36,094 nucleotides of DNA. Origin: an uncultured bacterium. GTDB taxonomy: Bacteria; Cyanobacteriota; Vampirovibrionia; Obscuribacterales; Obscuribacteraceae. Of this stretch, positions 6,040 through 14,262 are shown one piece after another (positions within the stretch are counted from its first letter, which is position 1; each line of letters begins with the position of its first letter). The position numbers were made by a program, and so were the translations under genes. The stretch spans positions 1 to 36,094 of the forward strand of contig CAJXZK010000022.1 of the NCBI GenBank assembly GCA_913063055.1, given 5' to 3'. The notes beneath the pieces were generated by a model, which was given only the letters and a program-made list of their open reading frames with translations, did no database searches and was not told where the DNA came from.

Positions 6040-7320
6040 ATGGACGCTTCAAAATCACCTTTTGGCCATATTGCCCGTTCTCTTTCTAGTAGAAATTATC
6101 AATTATATTTTTCGGGGCAGTTGGTTTCACTGATTGGTACTTGGATGCAGCAGCTGGCTTTGAGCTGGCTCACCTACCGCCTGACGTCATCTCCTCTTTT
6201 GCTTGGTGCCGTGGCTTTTGCCAGTACGGCACCAAGCTTCTTTCTTGGCCCCTTTGCCGGGGTTCTCTCTGACCGTGTTAATCGGCATAAACTGATAATT
6301 TGTACCCAGATAGCAGCAATGCTTTTGGCCTTTACACTGGCTGCATTGACTTTATTAGGTCACATTCAGCTCTGGCAGATTCTTGTTTTGGGTATTCTCA
6401 CAGGCCTAGTCAATGCTGTGGATATGCCTACCCGTCAGGCTTTTGTTACTGATATGGTGCTCGATAAGAAAGATTTGCCCAATGCCATTGCTCTCAATTC
6501 GTCATTGATGAATCTAACTCGTCTAATCGGACCAGCCATCGCTGGCGGTGTTATTTCTAGTCTCGGTGAAGGAGTTTGTTTTCTTGCTAACGGGATCAGT
6601 TATATAGCTGTCATTGCGGCCTTGCTTTGTATGCGTTTTGCTGCTAAGGCGCCTGTGATCAAGAAGAAAGCAACTGTTTTCTCGCATATGAAAGAAGGAT
6701 TTGTTTATGCTTTTCAATCAGGACCGATTAAAACACTTTTGATTGTTTCGGCGATTACCAGCTTGGCTGGTATGCCACTCAGCACTTTAATGCCAGCGCT
6801 GGTGAAGCAGACCTTTCACGGTGGTGCCGATGTTTTAGGCTGGTTGATGTCGGCTTCAGCCATTGGGTCTTTGGCCGGTACCATACTACTGGCGTCGCGC
6901 ACTAGTATGAAAGGCATTGGCTATTGGCTCAGCGGTGCCATGGTACTTTTTTCAAGTAGTCTGATGATCTTTGCCTTCACTTCTAGTTTCTATGTCGCTC
7001 TCTTTCTTCTCTCACTGATTGGCTTTGGCGTTATGTTCCAAATGTCTGCCACTAATACTCTTTTGCAGACTCTGGTGGAAGAAGATAAACGCGGTAGGGT
7101 CATGAGCATCTACACCATGTGCTTTATGGGAATGATGCCTATAGGAAGTTTGATTGCCGGTGCATCGGCCACGGCTATCGGTGTACCTATTACAATCTTT
7201 ATTAGCGGGCTTAGTTGCTTGATGCTGGCTGCTTGGTTCTATGGCTCGCTGCCGACCCTCAGGCTACAGGCTCGACCAATAATGGCAGCAAGATTAGCTG
7301 AGCAAGAGTCGCTCGGCTAA
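6040..7320 (+). CDS. MFS_3-family exporter (EntS-like)
   Basis: 426 aa with about 12 membrane helices. The opening FGHIARSLSSRNYQLYFSGQ, then LIGTWMQQLALSWLTYRLT, is typical of PF05977 (MFS_3, EntS/enterobactin-exporter-like). So are the loop 2-3 motif GVLSDRVNRHKLI, the NAVDMPTRQAFVTDMV segment and the late EEDKRGRVMSIYTMCFMG motif. Members are proton-driven drug or siderophore exporters; the substrate here is unknown and no siderophore genes are seen. The start is the only sensible ATG, and no strong Shine-Dalgarno precedes it. Its 3' end lies in a strong hairpin and it is convergent with the FAS1 gene. Confidence 0.82.
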   Translation: MDASKSPFGHIARSLSSRNYQLYFSGQLVSLIGTWMQQLALSWLTYRLTSSPLLLGAVAFASTAPSFFLGPFAGVLSDRVNRHKLIICTQIAAMLLAFTLAALTLLGHIQLWQILVLGILTGLVNAVDMPTRQAFVTDMVLDKKDLPNAIALNSSLMNLTRLIGPAIAGGVISSLGEGVCFLANGISYIAVIAALLCMRFAAKAPVIKKKATVFSHMKEGFVYAFQSGPIKTLLIVSAITSLAGMPLSTLMPALVKQTFHGGADVLGWLMSASAIGSLAGTILLASRTSMKGIGYWLSGAMVLFSSSLMIFAFTSSFYVALFLLSLIGFGVMFQMSATNTLLQTLVEEDKRGRVMSIYTMCFMGMMPIGSLIAGASATAIGVPITIFISGLSCLMLAAWFYGSLPTLRLQARPIMAARLAEQESLG

Positions 7321-7323
7321 TCT
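7291..7323. terminator. 13-bp hairpin covering the MFS_3 stop codon
   Basis: AGATTAGC (7291-7298) pairs with GCTAATCT (7316-7323), and the stem continues with TGAGC (7299-7303) to GCTCG (7311-7315, one G-T wobble) around a 7-nt loop. The structure contains the last codons and the TAA of the plus-strand gene, and lies 21 nt past the stop of the minus-strand FAS1 gene. No U-run follows on either strand. Confidence 0.45.
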
Positions 7324-7344
7324 TGCCGAAATCTGTCCGCTGGT

Positions 7345-7935
7345 CTATTTGCTCAGTTGCGGCATAACCACGCCATCCAAGACGTGGATAACACCGTTTG
7401 AGCAGGGAATGTCAGTAGTTCTGACTAGAATGGCATCGGCGTACAGGTCGTTGCCTTTCTTGCTCAACTTTAGTTCGTGGCCTTCTAAGGTTTTAACTGA
7501 AGTCATCATGCCTAGTGCTTTTGCATCAAATGAACCAGGCACAATGTGATATTGCAGGACTTGCTTTAGTTTCTTTTTGTTGGCCCAAAGGCTCTTTCTG
7601 TCATCATCCGGAATGGTATTGAAGGCTTTGTCACTCGGGGCAAAGACTGTGAATGGGCCTTTGTTTTTCAAGGTATCATCAAGAGAAAAGGCTTGATCAA
7701 GGCCGTCTAAGAAAATATGGAAGGCGGTTACTTCATTGTCATTGAGGGTGTTGATAATGTCTTTAGGCTTGCGCTCGAAGCCTTGCTTCATTTTGAACTG
7801 CTCAGTTTTTGCAGCGATTAACAGAGGTTGCTCGTTGCTTTTGGCCTCTGAAGCAGACGTATTGACTAGCGGAAGAAGTGCCAGCAGCGATACCAAAGAC
7901 AGAGTCTGAATTTTTTTGCGATTTAAAGTGGCCAT
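7345..7935 (-). CDS. Secreted FAS1 (fasciclin) domain protein
   Basis: 196 aa from the ATG at 7935, chosen because CGGAG lies about 6 nt upstream and a signal peptide follows at once (basic NRKK, then a hydrophobic stretch to NTSASEA, about residue 31). The open frame reaches 18 codons further upstream without a ribosome binding site. After a linker, one FAS1 domain fills residues about 55-193. Box H1 is GPFTVFAPSDKAF (93-105), YHIVPG lies at 129-134, and box H2 is NGVIHVLDGVVMP (180-192). FAS1 domains are extracellular adhesion modules. A periplasmic or surface role is expected, partner unknown. Single-FAS1 secreted proteins of this size are common in Cyanobacteria and many other bacteria. 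Confidence 0.9.
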   Translation of the reverse strand: MATLNRKKIQTLSLVSLLALLPLVNTSASEAKSNEQPLLIAAKTEQFKMKQGFERKPKDIINTLNDNEVTAFHIFLDGLDQAFSLDDTLKNKGPFTVFAPSDKAFNTIPDDDRKSLWANKKKLKQVLQYHIVPGSFDAKALGMMTSVKTLEGHELKLSKKGNDLYADAILVRTTDIPCSNGVIHVLDGVVMPQLSK

Positions 7936-8110
7936 GATTACTCCGTTTGAAACGTAAAAGAACAGCGGCTTTGAGGTCGACCGCTGCACAGTTTACATGA
8001 CAAGCCGTTAATGCTTCTGGTTCCGCTTGTAAATGTTTTTTAGGCGAATTGAAACATATTTGGAACTTTGCCCGGTTAGCAGCGTCATCCTAGCTGCTGC
8101 GTAAAAGTCA

Positions 8111-8141
8111 CTAGTAACTAGATCTAGAAAGATCTTACTAG
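8111..8141. promoter_or_regulatory. Inverted repeat upstream of the glycine-zipper gene
   Basis: CTAGTA (8111-8116) pairs with TACTAG (8136-8141), and AGATCT (8120-8125) pairs with AGATCT (8130-8135) around AGAA. Three bases bulge on the left side. It lies 52 nt before the ATG at 8193, with no following U-run. It may be an operator or a leader hairpin. Confidence 0.35.
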
Positions 8142-8192
8142 CAGCACTGGCAGAATTCCCTAACTGTACGCTGGTCAAGGCGGGAGAGTATT

Positions 8193-8813
8193 ATGTTTAG
8201 TCGATCTCAGAGAATCGCATCTGGTCTTAGTTGTATAGCTGTTATAGTCCTTTCTCAAACAATAGGTGCGGCTCAGGCGCAGACTACGGTCTTGAGCGGG
8301 AAGGTGCATTCTGATGCCATGCCGCAGTTAGTCCGGCAGGTGCCGCAATTAGACCGAGTGCAAGTGCAAACGCCGGTCACTATTGTCAATACACAACGCT
8401 CTCCTTATCAGTCTGGGGCTGTACAGACAAAAACAGTAGTAGTGCAGAGACCTGTATATAGAGAAGTGTATGTGCGCGATAATCGCACCTATTTCCAGCG
8501 GCATCCTAAGGTGAAGGCTGTCACTATCGGTGCTGGCGTGGGAGCTGGAGCCGGTGCTCTCACTGGACTCGTGTCAGGCGCTGGCGTTGTGCGTGGCGCT
8601 GCCATTGGCGCTGGTAGCGGTGCTGGTGTTGGTCTGGTGCGAAGCAGTACGACTTTGAAAAGGCATCCAATTATTCGCGATACAGCTACCGGTACCATTG
8701 CTGGACTGGGTCTCGGAGCTGCTTCTAGCCGTCGAGGCAAGCGAGCCTGGCAGGGGGCTGGAGTTGGTGCCGCTGTAGGTCTGGGAGTTGGCCTGTTTAA
8801 GAACTTGAGATAG
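8193..8813 (+). CDS. Secreted glycine-zipper protein with internal duplication
   Basis: 206 aa. GGGAGAG lies 5 nt before the ATG. Residues 1-29 form a signal peptide with an AxA-type cleavage site (GAAQAQ). Residues 30-100 are a polar, Gln/Val-rich region without a recognised domain. Two related halves follow: 103-149 and 158-202 both start RHP plus a basic residue and run into GxxxG-rich hydrophobic segments (IGAGVGAGAGALTG; GAGVGAAVGLGVGLF). This is a glycine-zipper pattern as in Rick_17kDa/YMGG-type outer-membrane-associated proteins. The expected location is periplasm or outer membrane. It is 59 nt upstream of the TPR lipoprotein gene on the same strand and may be co-transcribed with it. 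Function unknown. Confidence 0.75.
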   Translation: MFSRSQRIASGLSCIAVIVLSQTIGAAQAQTTVLSGKVHSDAMPQLVRQVPQLDRVQVQTPVTIVNTQRSPYQSGAVQTKTVVVQRPVYREVYVRDNRTYFQRHPKVKAVTIGAGVGAGAGALTGLVSGAGVVRGAAIGAGSGAGVGLVRSSTTLKRHPIIRDTATGTIAGLGLGAASSRRGKRAWQGAGVGAAVGLGVGLFKNLR

Positions 8814-8872
8814 CTTGATTCGGCAGTGTCCATATTCAAGTCAGCGACAACAATAATTTCTGGAGATTTGTG

Positions 8873-9967
8873 ATGTTAAAAGTAGCTTTGCCAATAAAGG
8901 CTAGATCGGTACCATTATTTAGTTCAATTGCTTTCATCTCGATCACGTCTCTGATTTTGGCTAGTTGCTCAATGAGCAGCCCAAGCGATTTGCGCGCCAA
9001 GGCCGATGAGCAGATCAAGAGCAATAATTTAGTGGAAGCCGAAAAAATCTTGAAAAAGACTGCTGCTGACCAAGAGCAAAGTAATGGCTCGAACGATGTT
9101 CAGTTAGCGCCAACTCTTTCTGCTCTAGGTGATCTCTATATCAGGCAAGGAAAGTATGCGGAAGCCGCTACTCTTTTCGATCGCGCCAGTGATATTCAGC
9201 AAAAGGCCATGGCCCCGCAATTGGTTGCCCTCACCACTAGTCTCAACGGCAAAGGTATGTCTCTTATGGGGCAAGGGAAATTTGTGGCTGCCGAGCAAGT
9301 CTTACAACAAGCTCTTGCTATTCGCGAAGATAATTTGCCTGCCGGTGCTCTGCCCATTGCTGAAAGTGAAAATAGTTTAGCGCAGCTCTATTTCCAGACT
9401 GCTCACTATCCTCAAGCTGAAGCTCTGTATAAAGAGGCAATTGGCACTTACGAAAAGGTCAAAGGGGCAGAGAGTGCTGAGGCCGCCAACGTGAGAAATA
9501 ACCTGGCCAGTTTGTATTATTCCGAAGGGAAATATCAACAAGCTGAGCCGATATTTAAGTGGTCTATCTCTGTATTTGAGCGCACATCAGGAAAAGAAAG
9601 TATCGATGTCGCCAACGCTTGCAATAACTTAGCTGAGCTTATGCGTTCGCAGAAGAGAAATGCTGAAGCCGAACCACTCTTCTTGCGCTCCTTGGCCATA
9701 TATGAAAAGGCTGTGGGCAAGGATAGTCTTTCTGTGGCGACAGCTTGTAATAATCTGGCTATTCTCTATCGGGTTCAGGGACGATTTGCCGATGCTGAGC
9801 CTCTCTACAAACGGGCAATTGCAATTTATGACGGTAGCAGCGGTGTCTCAAATCAGCAGTTCGCCAATGTGCTTGATAATTATGCTGAACTTTTGCAGGC
9901 TACCAGTCGTGCTGAAGAGGCAAGAGCCGTGAGATCTCGAGCTAGTGCGAAAATCGCTCAAAGTTAG
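8873..9967 (+). CDS. TPR lipoprotein with kinesin-light-chain-type repeats
   Basis: 364 aa. The ATG at 8873 is 7 nt from GGAG (8862-8865); a GTG one codon earlier is the alternative. The signal peptide ends in the lipobox L29-A30-S31-C32, so the protein should be lipid-anchored. From about residue 45 there are some seven TPR units of about 42 residues, the longer spacing typical of kinesin-light-chain-like TPRs. Examples are LGDLYIRQGKYAEAATLFD, NNLASLYYSEGKYQQAEPIF and NNLAILYRVQGRFADAEPLY. TPRs are protein-protein scaffolds, so it may organise an envelope complex. There is no catalytic domain. Such proteins are numerous in multicellular or surface-attached bacteria. Confidence 0.85.
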   Translation: MLKVALPIKARSVPLFSSIAFISITSLILASCSMSSPSDLRAKADEQIKSNNLVEAEKILKKTAADQEQSNGSNDVQLAPTLSALGDLYIRQGKYAEAATLFDRASDIQQKAMAPQLVALTTSLNGKGMSLMGQGKFVAAEQVLQQALAIREDNLPAGALPIAESENSLAQLYFQTAHYPQAEALYKEAIGTYEKVKGAESAEAANVRNNLASLYYSEGKYQQAEPIFKWSISVFERTSGKESIDVANACNNLAELMRSQKRNAEAEPLFLRSLAIYEKAVGKDSLSVATACNNLAILYRVQGRFADAEPLYKRAIAIYDGSSGVSNQQFANVLDNYAELLQATSRAEEARAVRSRASAKIAQS

Positions 9968-10032
9968 ATGGCGCCAGTAAATTAGCTAGTTCGCGGGAGC
10001 TAAATGAGCGGCTGCTTATTTTAATAAGTGTA

Positions 10033-10065
10033 CAGGAGCTCTGAATTTCACACAGAGTTCTCCTG
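10033..10065 (+). terminator. Hairpin downstream of the TPR lipoprotein gene
   Basis: CAGGAGCTCTG (10033-10043) pairs with CAGAG (10053-10057) and CTCCTG (10060-10065), with TT bulged and a 9-nt loop. A second hairpin, GGCGC/GCGCC (10089-10105), follows. No U-run follows the first. It is a likely transcript boundary before the gene at 10141, but the type is unsure. Confidence 0.4.
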
Positions 10066-10140
10066 ATTCCAGTAAGCTATTGATGGAAGGCGCATGTCAA
10101 GCGCCCCTGCTACTCATTTTGGAAGTCCTCGAAAAATCTG

Positions 10141-11400
10141 ATGCGCTGGCGATACATCGATAATCAATCAGAAACAGAATTGCTTTATCGAAGGCGTGTG
10201 CTTGATCAAATTGAGATCTGGTGGCAGCTTTTTTCAAAGCGTTCTAAAGAATTTGAGTCACACATAAAAGGTCGTCGTCCCTTGCCGATCGAAGAATTGG
10301 CCAGGTGGGTTGATGATGGCCTGACCAAGATCAATGAGAATCTTCTCTGGGAGTTATGGCCTGGTGAAAACGATGTTTGTTTGTTTATCATCACACCCGA
10401 ACTAGATCATTTTAAGCGGCCGCTAGTTAAAACAATCATTGAAATGGCGCCTGAGATAGAAGGCTGGTCATTTCTTCCTGTGCGCCCAGCTCTCAGTGTT
10501 GATGTGCTCGAGAGCATCTTTGAGTCGCGAACGGGTCTGAGCATTCCGGAGACAAAGGTCTCTTGCCAGCGCTCAAATCGAAACGTGGTTGATGTCACAT
10601 TCTTTTCGGACTCTTTTAGCGGTGCCAATGATCGCGACGACATTGAGACGGCTTATTGTCTTTGTGAATATCTATTGGGTGAAGATACTCTCAATAAATG
10701 GATAGGTAATATCTCAACTGAAGTCATAAACACCAGTGCTAGTCGTATCGTCAATTTGTTTGGTCGTGACAAGCAACTTGATATTTCGCACACTAAATCA
10801 CTGTCTGAATTTGCCCAGGCAGTAGATAAGGTTGTTCTTGAGATTAAAGTACAAATTGATGACGAGCCGCTGCGCTTGCAAAACCTAGTCACTCCAACTC
10901 TCGTCTCTTTTAAAGATGAAGAGCTGCAGCCCCTACGTCGTTCGTTCGTTTCAGCCAAGCGCAATATTATTGAATCGATTGTGCTCAATGGCATTTTCTA
11001 CTCAGAACGTTTTACCAAGCACGGTGAAAAATTCTGCTATTTGAAGATTGCTGAGACTGATCAAATCAGTTCATTTGAACAGTTCGCTGTTTTGCGTCAA
11101 AAAATTGATGATAGCTTGAGAGCAGAAGAGTGCGGTTGCGTTTTCGGTTGGGGGACAAGTCCTAAATTTGATGGACGTTCTGCAACTCTTAGTCAAAGCA
11201 TCAGCGAGAGTGGTCTTTCTCAGTCTGAGGCAAGCTATTTATTTGTCGATTTGGCCTTAGAGAAGATTGATGAGTCAATCGCTGTGCTGCGCAAGATTGC
11301 ACAGGGCGAGAAGCTCTCTGAGAATTCCTGGTTGCTTTTCTTTGATACTGAATTGGAGCATGAATGGGTCGGTCTATTCCCTGAGACCGGGGCGCCATAG
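10141..11400 (+). CDS. Unknown protein, 419 aa, immunity/DUF695-like flavour
   Basis: A soluble, acidic protein with no signal peptide or membrane segment. I do not recognise a named family with confidence. The segment DVCLFIITPELDHFKRPLV, then EMAPEIEGWSFLPVRPAL (residues about 80-120), has the pattern seen in several uncharacterised or immunity-type families (for example DUF695-related proteins): a beta-strand, then a helix and a 'PE..GW.f...RP' loop. ETAYCLCEYLLGEDTLNKWI (about 172-191) also resembles their middle region. No Shine-Dalgarno is visible before the ATG, so the start is not firm. It is the first gene of a five-gene same-strand block ending in corA. No toxin gene is seen nearby, so an immunity role is only a guess. 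Confidence 0.6.
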   Translation: MRWRYIDNQSETELLYRRRVLDQIEIWWQLFSKRSKEFESHIKGRRPLPIEELARWVDDGLTKINENLLWELWPGENDVCLFIITPELDHFKRPLVKTIIEMAPEIEGWSFLPVRPALSVDVLESIFESRTGLSIPETKVSCQRSNRNVVDVTFFSDSFSGANDRDDIETAYCLCEYLLGEDTLNKWIGNISTEVINTSASRIVNLFGRDKQLDISHTKSLSEFAQAVDKVVLEIKVQIDDEPLRLQNLVTPTLVSFKDEELQPLRRSFVSAKRNIIESIVLNGIFYSERFTKHGEKFCYLKIAETDQISSFEQFAVLRQKIDDSLRAEECGCVFGWGTSPKFDGRSATLSQSISESGLSQSEASYLFVDLALEKIDESIAVLRKIAQGEKLSENSWLLFFDTELEHEWVGLFPETGAP

Positions 11401-11420
11401 TATGAATTCTGGTGAAGGCC

Positions 11421-11975
11421 ATGAGTAAGGCGTTAAATCGACCGCTGTTGATTCTTGATCTTGATGAAACTTTGATTCGAGGCGCCACTAAAGCGCTTGA
11501 CCGAGCACCTGAGATGGAGCTGGCTCACTATTTCGTTTATTTCAGACCTCATGTTCGTGACTTTCTTGCTCAGTGCAATGAAAACTATACCCTGGCAATT
11601 TGGTCGTCTGCCACAATAGCTTACATCGCTCCTATTGTCAGAGCTGTTTGGAAAGGCCTGCCTGACCCCCTCTTCGTTTGGGATAGAAGCCATTGTACGG
11701 TGCGCTATGACTTTCATAAGAGCAATGAGTATTACATTAAAGACCTACGCAAAGTACAAGCAAAAGGTGTTGATCTTGGCCAAGTTTTGATGGTCGATGA
11801 TGAATTGCGCAAAGTGTCATATCAGCATGCCAATGCTATTTGTGTACGCCAATTTTTAGGTGATTTGGCAGATCGAGAATTGCTCGATCTGGCAGCCTAT
11901 CTTGAGAGCATTAAGGATTCTAGTGATTATCGCAAGATTGATAAATCAAACTGGAGGCAACAACAGAGTGGCTAG
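11421..11975 (+). CDS. NIF/FCP1-family HAD phosphatase
   Basis: 184 aa. All HAD motifs are intact: DLDETL (D13 nucleophile, D15 acid/base), WSSA (61-64, motif II), K107 in YIKDL (motif III) and VDD (D126, D127, motif IV). The short cap and YFRPHVRDFL (40-49) are those of the NLI-interacting-factor (FCP1/SCP) branch, which in eukaryotes dephosphorylates Ser/Thr residues. Bacterial members are mostly uncharacterised, so the substrate is unknown. The ATG at 11421 is preceded very closely by GGTGAAGG; an in-frame GTG at 11412 is the alternative. Its 3' end overlaps the start of the next gene by 8 nt, so the two are probably translationally coupled. Confidence 0.82.
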   Translation: MSKALNRPLLILDLDETLIRGATKALDRAPEMELAHYFVYFRPHVRDFLAQCNENYTLAIWSSATIAYIAPIVRAVWKGLPDPLFVWDRSHCTVRYDFHKSNEYYIKDLRKVQAKGVDLGQVLMVDDELRKVSYQHANAICVRQFLGDLADRELLDLAAYLESIKDSSDYRKIDKSNWRQQQSG

Positions 11976-12807
11976 TGCGACGATCGAAGAGATTCTAGAA
12001 AAACACGATTTGGCAGAGTTTAAGGGGCTCTTCGACCAGGCGCTCCCGTCTCTGCGTCTTACCTTAAGGGCGGACAAAGCGGAGAAAAGTCTTTCTCGCC
12101 TAGGCGGTCGGCCACTTTTGCCCTTTGGTTATCAGTGGCCCCGCTCGAGGGCCAAGATTCCCCTGGCCTTCCTTGGCCAGATTGATTTAACTGCTAGCAA
12201 TTTTAAAGCTTATGCTAACTTGCCAGAGCGGGGCCTACTATCGTTCTTCTACGATGCCTTCGATGGTCCTTGGGGTAATCGCTCTGATGATCACTTCGGT
12301 TGGCGCGTGGAATATTTTGAAGATGTGGCAGTGCTTAAGCACACTGATTTTCCCTCTGATTTACCGCCTAACTCGATTTTTGCACCGTGTGCGGTGTCAT
12401 TTAAAGAAGAGCTTTCTTATAACGCCGTCACAGTTGAAATGGCTGCTGTTAGCGAAGGAGGCTATGGCGCCTACGAGGGCTACTTGCAGGCCGCTGAAGA
12501 GATATACGGTAGTTCGGTTGTGCACCGAATGTTCGGTTATGCTCAAGATATTGCTGGTGATTTTCGTCTTGATTGTGAGATAGCCAGTCGCGATCTAGAC
12601 CTTGGTGATGATTTTGATTTTTGCAGCACTGAGGGTGAGAAATTGGCTCTTGCTTCGGAGCAGTGGCAACTTTTATTACAGTTAGATAGTGATGCTCTGA
12701 CACAAATGATGTGGGTAGACAACGGCAGGCTCTATTTCGCCATCCGCGAGCAAGACCTTATTGCCCGTCGTTTTGATAAGGTCTGGATGATTTGTGAGAC
12801 TCAGTAG
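11968..12807 (+). CDS. DUF1963 (YwqG-like) protein
   Basis: 279 aa. I chose the GTG at 11968 because GGAGG (11953-11957) lies 10 nt upstream; the open frame extends further upstream within the phosphatase gene without a ribosome binding site. Features of DUF1963/YwqG are SRLGGRPLLPFGYQWPR (about 44-60), then LAFLGQIDL, then LLSFFYD, and a later MFGYAQDIAGD followed by WQLLLQLDSD and WVDNGRLYFAIREQDL near the C-terminus. The fold is beta-rich and cytoplasmic. Biochemical role is unknown for the family. The 8-nt overlap with the HAD phosphatase gene suggests the two act in one process. Confidence 0.85.
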   Translation: MASATIEEILEKHDLAEFKGLFDQALPSLRLTLRADKAEKSLSRLGGRPLLPFGYQWPRSRAKIPLAFLGQIDLTASNFKAYANLPERGLLSFFYDAFDGPWGNRSDDHFGWRVEYFEDVAVLKHTDFPSDLPPNSIFAPCAVSFKEELSYNAVTVEMAAVSEGGYGAYEGYLQAAEEIYGSSVVHRMFGYAQDIAGDFRLDCEIASRDLDLGDDFDFCSTEGEKLALASEQWQLLLQLDSDALTQMMWVDNGRLYFAIREQDLIARRFDKVWMICETQ

Positions 12808-12866
12808 TACCTTTGCTAGCTAAACTGATTTTCCCGGTTCTTCTGAATTTTCCGCTTGGCAACGAT

Positions 12867-12895
12867 TTGAGTAAGCCTTGGTCGCGGTGTAGAAT
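12867..12895 (+). promoter_or_regulatory. Sigma70-type promoter upstream of the 447-aa gene
   Basis: TTGAGT (12867-12872) and TAGAAT (12890-12895) have the ideal 17-nt spacing and five of six consensus matches each. Transcription would start near 12902, just before GGAGG and the ATG at 12917. The 447-aa gene and corA can thus be transcribed separately from the upstream cluster. Confidence 0.65.
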
Positions 12896-12916
12896 CAGAT
12901 TGTTGCGGAGGAAGCC

Positions 12917-14260
12917 ATGAGTCTCGGTTTGTACTTAAAAGGTCAGTATGCGCCAGGGCGACACCCTGTTGAAGCGCCAGCTTTTGATCGCAAGAAGCTA
13001 GAAGAGCTTGAGACATGGCTTACTAATGTCGCTTTTGATGAATTAGAGTGGAGTCAGTGGACCGAAGACGATGAAGGCAATCCATGTTTAATGGTATTGC
13101 TCCATCCCGGTGCTGAGCCGATAATGCTCTCGCCCTGTGAAGATGGGTCTCTGTTAGTGGCGGCGGCCACTTCTTCAGCCGGACCGGGCTATCACATTTT
13201 TGTTTGTGACCTGGTACGCAAACTCTCACAGGTACACGGTATCGAATGGGTGGCTGACGACGAAATAGAATATTTCGACGAGACTGGCTATTTTGAAACC
13301 GGAGATAAAGTTAGGCTATATAGCGAGTTTGAATCTTGGATTGGCGCTCTCACAAAAAGAGTGAAAGAGCTGTCTAAAGATGGTGCCAAGTTTCACCTGG
13401 CCATGCCCTTTGATGGTCACCAGTTTGATGTGCCAGAGCCAATTTTGACGCAGCTAGGGCCCCGTTCAATGGATTGGCTTGAGTCTGTTTCTGCTGAACC
13501 TATGAGTGGCCGGGATATCTTTCCATGGTGGGAAGATGGCCACGGGGCTGAGTATCATCTTGGCCGTGCGCTCTGCTATATGTGGAACACCGTGCGTTGG
13601 CGCGAGCCTCTAACGGAGAAGGAAGCTGAGCTTCTGGAGCGCATTATGGAACACCTTGATAGCGCCTATAGCCTCGATCCTGATTTGAAATATCCCTGGA
13701 AAGAATGGGCTCAAGTAATTGAGTTTCTTGGCTGTGACTACGAGTTAGAGGATCAAATTGAAACCATGGCTCAAAAGGCTATGGCTGCCAGACTTGTAGG
13801 CTATCGTCGGCAGGGTGTGCGCAAGAATCTTGGTGGCGGCTGGTCTGTTGCTGTTCCTGGTAATTTTGTCGAAGAGCTTGAGGAAGGTCAAACTTTTCTG
13901 GCCTTTGATGAAACAAGAAACGTACGTGTCACCTGCATGTCAGCCAGCGATAGTAGCGGTAATAGCTTAGATGCGCTGGATATTTTGCAGAAGATCAAAG
14001 TGATTGATGATCCACTCAAGTATGAACATGGACCGGTTCATGGCAGAGCATTTTTCGAGAGAGTTGCAGAAGAAGAGAGTGCTTTCTGGATGCTTCGTGG
14101 AGTGTCGGCGGCCCATGGAACTTTTGCTCAAATCACAATTTGCTTTGAAACTGAAGCAGAGCAGCTCTGGGCAATTGAGACATGGAAGTCGTTAGATCAT
14201 CGCTCGACCAAGGGTGGTCAAAGTAGTGGAAAAGTGCCAACACCCGAAAGTGATGCGTAA
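12917..14260 (+). CDS. Unknown cytoplasmic protein, 447 aa
   Basis: The start is well supported by GCGGAGGAAGCC just upstream. The protein is acidic and Trp-rich (WSQWTEDDEG, PWWEDGHGAEYH, PWKEWAQVIEFLG), without signal peptide or membrane helix. Residues about 30-200 look alpha/beta and resemble no family I can name. Residues about 205-290 are helical. Residues about 300-430 start with RRQGVRKNLGGGWSVAVPGNF and form a second, beta-rich domain. That last part has the look of the N-terminal strands of small immunity or chaperone-type domains, but I cannot assign it. corA begins 2 nt after its stop codon, so it is probably co-translated with CorA. Confidence 0.68.
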   Translation: MSLGLYLKGQYAPGRHPVEAPAFDRKKLEELETWLTNVAFDELEWSQWTEDDEGNPCLMVLLHPGAEPIMLSPCEDGSLLVAAATSSAGPGYHIFVCDLVRKLSQVHGIEWVADDEIEYFDETGYFETGDKVRLYSEFESWIGALTKRVKELSKDGAKFHLAMPFDGHQFDVPEPILTQLGPRSMDWLESVSAEPMSGRDIFPWWEDGHGAEYHLGRALCYMWNTVRWREPLTEKEAELLERIMEHLDSAYSLDPDLKYPWKEWAQVIEFLGCDYELEDQIETMAQKAMAARLVGYRRQGVRKNLGGGWSVAVPGNFVEELEEGQTFLAFDETRNVRVTCMSASDSSGNSLDALDILQKIKVIDDPLKYEHGPVHGRAFFERVAEEESAFWMLRGVSAAHGTFAQITICFETEAEQLWAIETWKSLDHRSTKGGQSSGKVPTPESDA

Positions 14261-14262
14261 CC

